Below are positions 13,606-18,951 of a stretch of DNA of 18,951 nucleotides, piece by piece. The stretch lies in assembly GCA_046483125.1 (NCBI GenBank), contig JAWODU010000020.1, positions 1 through 18,951 of the forward strand, read 5' to 3'. The notes below the pieces were generated by a model, which worked only from the letters and a program-made list of their open reading frames with translations, was not told where the DNA came from and searched no databases. Position 1 is the stretch's first letter. Each line of letters starts with the position of its first letter. The DNA comes from JAWODU01 sp046483125. Lineage in GTDB: Bacteria > Verrucomicrobiota > Kiritimatiellia > UBA8416 > JAWODU01. A program made the position numbers and the translations under genes.

Positions 13606-14487
13606 ATGAAAAAGGCCCACTGGGAAAAAAATATTCATGAACTGATAAGGCGGACGTCGGTTGACCTGCCCGCGGACGTCGAAGCCGCCATCAGAAGGGC
13701 TTTGCGGCGGCAGAAGAAAAGCAGTCGTGCCGCCTGGGTGCTGGAAACAATGATCGAAAACGCGGAGAGGGCGCGAAGTAACGACGTCCCCATCTGCCAG
13801 GATACGGGAACCCTTACGTTCTATTTCAGCGTGCCTTCCGGCTTCGATACCAACGCGCTTGCCGCTATTACAAGGTCCGCCATATCAAAGGCAACGCGCC
13901 GGGGCTACCTTCGCCAGAACACTTTTGACTCGATTTCCGGCGATTCTTACCAGACCAATATAGCTCACGGGTCTCCGGTATTTTACTTTGAGCAGGGAGG
14001 CAGGAAAACCGTGGACGTAAGGCTTCTTATGAAAGGCGGAGGATGTGAAAACGTCGGGCGGCAATATTCTCTTCCGGATCCCGAACTGGAAGCAGAAAGG
14101 GACCTGATAGGCGTGCGCAAGTGCATACTCGATGCGGTATGGCGCGCGCAGGGCCGCGGCTGTTCACCGGGAGTAGTCGGAGTATGTGTCGGCGGCGACA
14201 GGTCAACCGGCTACGCCCATGCGAAACGCCAGTTTCTCAGAAAACTCGGCAAGAAATCGCATGTAAAAGATCTGGCACGACTTGAAGACAGGATAATGAA
14301 AGACGTTAAGCATCTGGGTATCGGCCCTATGGGACTGGGCGGGGAACCGACTCTGCTGGGCGCCAGGATCGACGCTTTGAGCCGTCTGCCTGCGTCTTTT
14401 TTTGTGACGGTATCCTACATGTGCTGGGCCTTCCGGCGGCGCGGTGTGCTTCTGGGTTCAGCCGGGGGGATTCAGAGATGGTTATGA
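13606..14487 (+). CDS. Class I fumarate hydratase, alpha (N-terminal) subunit
   Basis: The [4Fe-4S]-cluster half of a two-subunit fumarase, interconverting fumarate and malate. In its 293 residues, cluster-ligand candidates are C64 in VPICQDTGT, C186 in GRGCSPG and C273 in SYMCWAF. The spacings of 122 and 87 agree with those I remember for the Pelotomaculum enzyme. GGGCENVG, VGVCVGGDRS and IGPMGLGGEPTLLGARI are the other family blocks, slightly off consensus (GGSENMS, GIGGT). L-tartrate dehydratase has the same two-subunit plan, so the substrate is less certain than the fold. Its 3' end overlaps the beta-subunit start by 10 bases, fitting coupled synthesis of a heteromer. Confidence 0.85.
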   Translation: MKKAHWEKNIHELIRRTSVDLPADVEAAIRRALRRQKKSSRAAWVLETMIENAERARSNDVPICQDTGTLTFYFSVPSGFDTNALAAITRSAISKATRRGYLRQNTFDSISGDSYQTNIAHGSPVFYFEQGGRKTVDVRLLMKGGGCENVGRQYSLPDPELEAERDLIGVRKCILDAVWRAQGRGCSPGVVGVCVGGDRSTGYAHAKRQFLRKLGKKSHVKDLARLEDRIMKDVKHLGIGPMGLGGEPTLLGARIDALSRLPASFFVTVSYMCWAFRRRGVLLGSAGGIQRWL

Positions 14488-15059
14488 TTGGACATCCTTT
14501 CACCGCCGCCGCAGTCAAGGAACTCCGGCTGGGAGACATGGTAAGCCTGTCCGGCAGGGTCTATACCGCCCGGGACAACGTCTGCAGGTATCTCTATGAC
14601 CACGCCAAGGCCCCGGCGGATCTCAGGGACGGCGCCCTTTATCACTGCGGCCCCATCGTGGACGGAAAAGATAATCTATGGAAAGTCGCGTCCGCCGGGC
14701 CGACAACGTCCATGCGCGTGGAGAAATACACCCCCCGTATAATTGAACAGCACCACGTTCGCGTCCTCATCGGGAAAGGCGGTATGGGACAGTCCACAAG
14801 AAAAGCATGCGCAAAACATGCCTGCGTGTACCTGCAGGCCGTGGGCGGGGCGGCAAGCGTACTTGCGGAATCCATAATAAATGTTGCCGGAGTCCATTTT
14901 CTCACCGAATTCGGGTCTGCAGAGGCAATGTGGACATTTGAAATGAGCAATTTTGTCGGAGTCGTGAGCATTGATACAGCCGGGCGAAGTCTGCATGACA
15001 GAGTTCGCCGCTCATCGAAACGTGAACTCAGGAAACTCATTGCCGATGGAGACGCGTGA
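14478..15059 (+). CDS. Class I fumarate hydratase, beta (C-terminal) subunit
   Basis: The 193-residue product is the swivelling C-terminal domain of class I fumarases as a separate subunit: LRLGDMVSLSGRVYTARDNVCRYL, GALYHCGPIVDG, VASAGPTTSMRVEKYTPRII, VLIGKGGMG, and VGGAASVLAESI. The Arg-Asp of TARD and the T-T-S-x-R motif supply substrate contacts. I chose ATG 14478 over an upstream in-frame start at 14421 because the family begins about ten residues before LRLGD and GGGGGGA lies just before it. Its stop is one base from the GTG start of fmt. It should form a complex with the preceding alpha subunit. Confidence 0.87.
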   Translation: MVMIGHPFTAAAVKELRLGDMVSLSGRVYTARDNVCRYLYDHAKAPADLRDGALYHCGPIVDGKDNLWKVASAGPTTSMRVEKYTPRIIEQHHVRVLIGKGGMGQSTRKACAKHACVYLQAVGGAASVLAESIINVAGVHFLTEFGSAEAMWTFEMSNFVGVVSIDTAGRSLHDRVRRSSKRELRKLIADGDA

Positions 15060-15060
15060 A

Positions 15061-16026
15061 GTGCAAAAGAACTCCGACAGGCCCATGAAAATGATTTTTA
15101 TGGGGTCTGCGGAATTCGCGGTGCCGTCGCTGAACGCGCTTCTTGCGGGTCCTGATAAGATTCAAGCCGTTGTAACCCGGCCGCCGAAACCCAGGGGGCG
15201 GAACCGCGGGCTGTCTCCGTGTCCTTTGTGCGCTTTCGCCGGGGAACGCGGCCTGCCCATGGTGACGCCCGCGAATGTCTCTTCCCCTGACACCGTCCGG
15301 GGGCTGGAAGATCTCGCGCCTGATGTGATAATTGTTATCGCTTACGGTCAATTGCTGAAAAAACGTCTGCTCGACATACCGCGCCTGGCCTGCATAAATG
15401 TCCACGCATCACTTCTGCCGAAGTACCGGGGCGCCGCTCCCATACAATGGGCCATCGCCGGGGGAGAGAATCTAACGGGCGTTACAACGATGTACATGTC
15501 AGAAGGCATGGATGAAGGAGACGTGATTCTGCAGGAAACAGCGCCCATAACCCGTGAAGACACGGCCGCCTCGCTTCACGACAGGCTGGCCGCTTCCGCG
15601 GCCGGACTGCTGAAAACAACACTGGGGCTGATCCGCGAGGGCAAGGCTCCCCGAAAAAAGCAGAATTCCGATGAAGCCACTTACGCACCGAAACTCAACC
15701 GGCAAGACGGACAAATAGACTGGACCCTTTCCGCCGAAGAAATCTATAATAAGGTTCGAGGATTCAATCCATGGCCGGGTTGCTGGTGCCGGGTACCTCT
15801 ATCCGACTCCGGGGGAAATAAAAGACTCAAAATACTGAAAGTCGAGGCGGAGAAAGCTCAAGGCGAACCGGGGACATTGCTTGAAACAGGCAGGGCGGAT
15901 CCGGTCATAGCCGCAGGAAAAGGGTCGGTGCGTCTTCTGTGCGTACAGCCCGAAGGCGGCCGGAGGATGTCCGGCGCCGAGTACTTCAGGGGATTGAAAA
16001 TCAGGAACTGCACTTCATTTAAGTAA
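15061..16026 (+). CDS. fmt: Methionyl-tRNA formyltransferase
   Basis: Formylates the initiator Met-tRNA with 10-formyl-tetrahydrofolate. It has about 321 residues from GTG 15061, or 313 from ATG 15085. The N-terminal formyltransferase domain has MKMIFMGSAEFAVPSLNAL, VVTRPPKPRGRN, the catalytic INVHASLLPKYRGAAPIQWAI (Asn and His) and the Asp of EGMDEGDVI. The C-terminal domain begins around ATYAPKLNRQDGQIDW with IYNKVRGFNPWPG. I prefer GTG 15061 because a GGAGA sits 9 bases upstream and the fumarase stop ends one base before; the ATG at 15085 has no ribosome site but is the more conventional N-terminus. No def gene is adjacent, although fmt is often next to it. Confidence 0.94.
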   Translation: MQKNSDRPMKMIFMGSAEFAVPSLNALLAGPDKIQAVVTRPPKPRGRNRGLSPCPLCAFAGERGLPMVTPANVSSPDTVRGLEDLAPDVIIVIAYGQLLKKRLLDIPRLACINVHASLLPKYRGAAPIQWAIAGGENLTGVTTMYMSEGMDEGDVILQETAPITREDTAASLHDRLAASAAGLLKTTLGLIREGKAPRKKQNSDEATYAPKLNRQDGQIDWTLSAEEIYNKVRGFNPWPGCWCRVPLSDSGGNKRLKILKVEAEKAQGEPGTLLETGRADPVIAAGKGSVRLLCVQPEGGRRMSGAEYFRGLKIRNCTSFK

Positions 16027-16033
16027 ACGACAA

Positions 16034-16047
16034 ATCAAAGCTTTGAT
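16034..16047. promoter_or_regulatory. Perfect 14-bp palindrome abutting the aroB start codon
   Basis: ATCAAAGCTTTGAT fills the place where a Shine-Dalgarno sequence would lie, and its last base touches the ATG at 16048. aroB therefore has no visible ribosome site. It could be a protein-binding site or, in RNA, a dimerising element; chance is also possible. Confidence 0.5.
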
Positions 16048-17142
16048 ATGCGCACAATTAACATAAATTTTCCTTCATCGGTCAGAACCTGCGAGATAAG
16101 AATCGGCGCCGAAGAGGCGCTGAGCGGACCCGCGGCGGAAAACTCCGGCAAGGCGCTCATAATTTCCGACACCCATGTTGCTCCTCTGCACGGTGACAAA
16201 TGCGCCGCGGCTTTAAAAAAGCAGGGATATGACGTCTTGAGGGCCGTTGTACCCGCCGGCGAGCAGTCGAAAAGCTTCCGCTGTCTCCGGCGGCTCTGTT
16301 CCCAGGCCGTGGACTCGGGACTGGACAGAAGTTCAACCATTGTCGCACTCGGCGGAGGAATGACAGGAGATCTGGCCGGTTTCGCGGCGGCAATTTACAT
16401 GAGGGGTATTCGCCTGATACAAGTGCCTACCACTCTTCTGGCCATGGTTGACAGTTCCGTCGGCGGAAAAACCGCGATAAACCTTGAGAAGGGCAAGAAC
16501 CTTGTCGGCGCTTTTTATCAGCCCGAAGAAGTGAGAGCAGATCTCACAACATTGAAAACACTTCCCGAGAAAGAGTACGTATCCGGTCTCGCGGAAGTCG
16601 TGAAATACGGAGTGATACGGGACGCGGAATTTTTCACAGGACTGGAGGAAAACGTCGACGGCCTTCTTGAGCGCGACGTATCGGTGCTCGAAAACGTAGT
16701 GGCGCGCTGTTGCGAGATAAAAGCCGAAATAGTCGCCGCCGATGAAAGAGAATCGGGGCAAAGAGCGGCGCTGAATTTCGGCCACACCCTCGCCCACGCC
16801 CTCGAGCAATGTTCCGGTTACGGAAAATGGCTTCACGGCGAAGCCGTTTCAGTGGGTATGGTGTACGCATCCGGCCTTTCGGTCACCGTGAACGGCATGC
16901 CCGCCGCGGATCGACAGCGCATTGTCGCATTGCTTAAGCGTCTCGGCCTTCCAACTGTGCCCGGCGCCGGCAGAAAAAGGCCGCCGTGGCGGAAGATCCG
17001 GCGCGCCGTTACCGCCGATAAAAAAGCCCTAGAAGGTATACCTCGTTTCGTGCTTTGCGGCCGTATCGGGTCGGTAACGATCGGCCGGGAAATAGACGGC
17101 GAAGTACTGAAGGAAACATATAAGACCGCTTTTGCCGGTTGA
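16048..17142 (+). CDS. aroB: 3-dehydroquinate synthase
   Basis: Second enzyme of the shikimate pathway, converting DAHP to 3-dehydroquinate with NAD and a divalent metal. At 364 residues it is normal in length. Motifs are VPAGEQSKSF, the NAD-binding ALGGGMTGDLAGFAAA, VPTTLLAMVDSSVGGKTAINL, KNLVGAFYQP, and the metal ligands in LAEVVKYGVI (Glu), NFGHTLAHALE (His) and LHGEAVSVGM (His). The C-terminus ends in the expected DKK and FVLCGRIG segment. The gene follows fmt after 21 bases, almost all taken by a perfect palindrome. No other aro gene is in the window. Confidence 0.95.
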   Translation: MRTININFPSSVRTCEIRIGAEEALSGPAAENSGKALIISDTHVAPLHGDKCAAALKKQGYDVLRAVVPAGEQSKSFRCLRRLCSQAVDSGLDRSSTIVALGGGMTGDLAGFAAAIYMRGIRLIQVPTTLLAMVDSSVGGKTAINLEKGKNLVGAFYQPEEVRADLTTLKTLPEKEYVSGLAEVVKYGVIRDAEFFTGLEENVDGLLERDVSVLENVVARCCEIKAEIVAADERESGQRAALNFGHTLAHALEQCSGYGKWLHGEAVSVGMVYASGLSVTVNGMPAADRQRIVALLKRLGLPTVPGAGRKRPPWRKIRRAVTADKKALEGIPRFVLCGRIGSVTIGREIDGEVLKETYKTAFAG

Positions 17143-17154
17143 CCGGGAGATGTT

Positions 17155-17166
17155 AAAGGAGGAGGT
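17155..17166 (+). promoter_or_regulatory. Unusually strong Shine-Dalgarno sequence that fixes a TTG start
   Basis: AAAGGAGGAGGT is near-complementary to the 16S rRNA tail. It lies 5 bases before a TTG at 17172, with no ATG or GTG at a fitting distance, so it decides that TTG is the start of the next gene. The rare start may offset the strong site. Confidence 0.8.
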
Positions 17167-17171
17167 CGAAA

Positions 17172-17777
17172 TTGTCCGCTCTTAACGTGATTCTGGCACG
17201 AGAATACTTTGAAGCCGCGGGATATCTGGTAACACAGCCGACGAAGCACGGCGTCCCCGGGCGCGCGAAGCTCGCCGAAGAAAAAGCCGACCTTGTGATA
17301 TGCAACACTCGAATCAGCGAGCACAGGACACCGGCAAAGCTTGTGTGGGAAACCAAAGATCTCAAAAACGTAGCCAGAGCGGTAGTGGGTGTACGCGGCT
17401 GGCATACGGGACGCTTCTATGTTTCCAGGCTCAAGCGTTCTCCGGATATCGTCGAATTTGCGGAGGCCGATGCCGTCGGATACGCCGCGGGAATCCTGGG
17501 ATCACGGTCAATGGCGAAGATACTGTGTATTCCGAAACTCCCGGCGTCCGGTGAGCTGAAGAACAAGGCGATAGAGTTTCTCAAGAGCAAAGGTATTGAC
17601 GGTATCGTAACGTTCCGAACCATGCTCGGCGATCTCATTTCAAGGGCAAAAACAAACAGAAACTACGAGAAGTCCGACCTTATGCAGGTAATCCGCCTTC
17701 TGAAAACATACGATTTCCTCAAAGATCCGCAGATGGATTTCTTCGAGAAAAAGCGCAGAAAGGAAAAAGAGCGTTAA
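17172..17777 (+). CDS. Unrecognised protein with PD-(D/E)XK nuclease-like motif order
   Basis: I do not recognise this 201-residue protein. The N-terminus, NVILAREYFEAAGYLV, resembles the first helix of restriction-endonuclease-like proteins such as YraN. It is followed by ADLVI with D40, then LVWETKDL with E60 and K62 (an E-x-K triad) 20 residues later, then a helical stretch and the strand-like GRFYVS. That is the order of a PD-(D/E)XK core. The C-terminal third is helical and very basic (FFEKKRRKEKER), which would suit nucleic-acid binding. It starts at TTG behind a very strong ribosome site, 29 bases after aroB, and ends the plus-strand run. Codon use matches its neighbours. Nuclease function is an inference from motif order only. 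Confidence 0.75.
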   Translation: MSALNVILAREYFEAAGYLVTQPTKHGVPGRAKLAEEKADLVICNTRISEHRTPAKLVWETKDLKNVARAVVGVRGWHTGRFYVSRLKRSPDIVEFAEADAVGYAAGILGSRSMAKILCIPKLPASGELKNKAIEFLKSKGIDGIVTFRTMLGDLISRAKTNRNYEKSDLMQVIRLLKTYDFLKDPQMDFFEKKRRKEKER

Positions 17778-17785
17778 TTTCGGTG

Positions 17786-17811
17786 TTTTCGTGAACTATG
17801 GGTCACGAAAA
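17786..17811. terminator. Hairpin between convergent genes, probable bidirectional terminator
   Basis: TTTTCGTGA (17786-17794) and TCACGAAAA (17803-17811) form a perfect 9-bp stem with an 8-base loop. The T/A ends give a short U-tract on both strands, and CTTTTTGG follows further on. It lies in the 52-base gap between the stop of the plus-strand run and the stop of purC, the expected site for a shared terminator. Confidence 0.7.
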
Positions 17812-17829
17812 ATTTGCGGCTTTTTGGAG

Positions 17830-18783
17830 TCAGAGGGCTTTCAGCGCCCGGCGTATTCTTTCCGCGGACGGTTCGTCGCTCACCGTAAAATCCCGGCCGG
17901 TTATCAGCTCGTAAGCGCGAATATACCGGCGGGCGGCCTCGACACGGACTTCATCCGGCAAAGCCGGAGGTTCGCCATCACCCGTGAATCCCCTTTCCGC
18001 CAGCCATTCACGAACGTACTCCTTATCGAGTTTTTTCTGGTCCTTTCCGGACGAAAACAACTCTTCGTAACTGTCTGAAAACCAGTAACGTGAAGAATCC
18101 GGAGTGTGGATCTCGTCACTGATCACGAACTGTCCCTCAAGCCTGCCGACCTCGTACTTTGTGTCCACCAGTATCAGCCCCCGCGAAGCCGCGTGCTCTA
18201 CGCCGCGCTCGTAGAGCCGGAAACAGATATCGGCAACCGCGTCAAATGACTGTCTGTCGATCAGGCCTTCTTCCACGGCTTCGTCCGGAGAAATCGGTCT
18301 GTCGTGCTTCTCGAGCTTCGTTGTCGGTGTCAGTATGGGTTTCTCGAGTTTCTGGTCTTTCTTCAGACCTTCCGGCAGACGGTTGCCGCAGAAGTCTCTG
18401 ACCCCGTTCCGGTAATTATACCAGGCTGAAGTTTTTGTAACACCCGTAATATACCCGCGGACAACAAACTCCAGCGGAATCTGTTCGCATTCCCTGACGA
18501 CCATGACGTTGGGATCCGGGACGTCAACAACATGATTATCCACAATGTCCGCGGTCTTTTCGAACCAGAAAGCCGCGAGCTGGTTGAGGACCTGTCCCTT
18601 GAAAGGAATCGTACCCAGAACACAGTCAAATGCCGAAATCCGGTCCGTTGCCGCTATTACGCGCCGGGAACCCTGCTTGTAGGAATCTCTCACCTTCCCT
18701 TTTTCAAGTTCTCCGATGCCCTGAAAATCGGTAGATTCAAGCGTCACGTTCAATTCCGCGCGTATTCTCTCCTCGGATACCAT
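17830..18783 (-). CDS. purC: Phosphoribosylaminoimidazole-succinocarboxamide synthase
   Basis: Joins aspartate to CAIR with ATP to give SAICAR in purine synthesis. The product has about 317 residues from ATG 18783, the longer SAICAR synthetase type. Motifs are the ATP-binding GKVRDSYKQGSRRVIAATDRISAFDCVL, VVRECEQIPLEFVVRGYITG with SAW, a TPTTKLEKHDRPIS segment, GLILVDTKYEVG, and ISDEIHTPDSSRYW. I chose ATG 18783 over the in-frame start at 18831 because a strong GGAGGAAAG precedes it and the extra 16 residues are not family-like. It converges with the plus-strand run. With the IMP cyclohydrolase it is one of two purine genes here, but in separate transcripts. Confidence 0.94.
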   Translation of the reverse strand: MVSEERIRAELNVTLESTDFQGIGELEKGKVRDSYKQGSRRVIAATDRISAFDCVLGTIPFKGQVLNQLAAFWFEKTADIVDNHVVDVPDPNVMVVRECEQIPLEFVVRGYITGVTKTSAWYNYRNGVRDFCGNRLPEGLKKDQKLEKPILTPTTKLEKHDRPISPDEAVEEGLIDRQSFDAVADICFRLYERGVEHAASRGLILVDTKYEVGRLEGQFVISDEIHTPDSSRYWFSDSYEELFSSGKDQKKLDKEYVREWLAERGFTGDGEPPALPDEVRVEAARRYIRAYELITGRDFTVSDEPSAERIRRALKAL

Positions 18784-18865
18784 TGTCTTTCCTCCTTCAG
18801 GCTCTTCGGGTTCTGTCAAAGCTGACAGCACGTTTCTGTGTGTAACTGTCCTTATTTCAGGTCAT
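18784..18865 (-). promoter_or_regulatory. purC upstream region with a small hairpin
   Basis: The purC leader on the minus strand contains a perfect 6-bp stem with a 4-base loop, CTGTCA-GCTT-TGACAG, at 18813-18828, about 30 bases before the start codon. I see no purine riboswitch core (three-way junction with its conserved loop motifs). The hairpin may affect translation or bind a regulator, but nothing confirms it. Confidence 0.3.
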
Positions 18866-18951
18866 TAGCCGCTTTTTTTGACTCTCTCCCCCGTTTCGCA
18901 ATACACTTAAACGCCTTCTTAACCGCCACCCTTTCCGCCGCGGCGGACGCA
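18866..18951. repeat. Second copy of the palindromic repeat element, cut by the window edge
   Basis: From about 18888 the sequence matches the reverse complement of the right arm in the larA-gnd gap. CTCCCCCGTTT and AATACAC are followed by 49 bases with a single difference, through CTTAACCGCCAC to TCCGCCGCGGCGGA (18934-18947). CTTAA motifs at 18906 and 18918 keep the 12-base spacing of the other copy. Weaker likeness reaches back to TTAGCCG at about 18869. The other arm would lie beyond 18951. The copy lies upstream of purC, so both copies are intergenic. Confidence 0.85.

Noticed and set aside
18784..18831. N-terminal extension of purC to 18831
   Set aside because: The strong GGAGGAAAG directly before ATG 18783 and the non-conserved Pro/Glu-rich extension favour the shorter start.

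Overview
This 19 kb window looks like ordinary chromosome from an uncultured-type bacterium. It is moderately GC-rich and densely coded. A lineage in or near the PVC group (Verrucomicrobiota, Kiritimatiellota, Lentisphaerota) is my best guess. The reasons are a zinc-ribbon plus membrane-helix plus GspG-like protein, a LexA of the type seen in PVC and candidate-phylum genomes, a five-bladed propeller glycosidase, and a LarA-family enzyme. No marker gene settles the question.

Left edge (1-1360) is the accessory part. A Cys-rich reading frame on the minus strand runs off the window and meets the 3' stump of a DDE transposase at about 454. Next comes a two-gene toxin-antitoxin-like pair (DUF433, then a DUF5615 PIN-like protein) behind a candidate promoter with a 12-bp palindrome.

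From 1637 to 6780 there is trxB (+), then a minus-strand series read from right to left: a ribbon-helix-helix (RHH) protein, a stand-alone response regulator, lexA with a near-perfect SOS promoter, hisI, the zinc-ribbon/GspG-like protein, tRNA-Val(CAC), and a glycosidase that starts 9 bases after the tRNA. A second RHH gene is transcribed divergently from the first, and both appear to lack a leader.

From 6881 to 10911 three metabolic genes run on the plus strand: a LarA-family nickel-pincer racemase/epimerase, gnd and pdxA. pdxA converges on tsaB. Between larA and gnd lies a symmetric palindromic repeat element that reappears, incomplete, at the right edge of the window. An exact 18-bp direct repeat brackets that interval.

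From 11682 to 17777 eight plus-strand genes are tightly packed and probably form one operon: a stand-alone IMP cyclohydrolase (PurH N-terminal domain only), queD, a PHP phosphoesterase, the two subunits of a class I fumarase, fmt, aroB, and an unrecognised protein with a PD-(D/E)XK-like motif order. A 9-bp-stem hairpin separates this run from convergent purC. Most of these genes are housekeeping (purine, histidine, queuosine, shikimate, TCA, initiator tRNA, t6A). The points I find most unusual are the palindromic element, the divergent single-domain IMP cyclohydrolase, the nuclease-like unknown, and the leaderless RHH pair.
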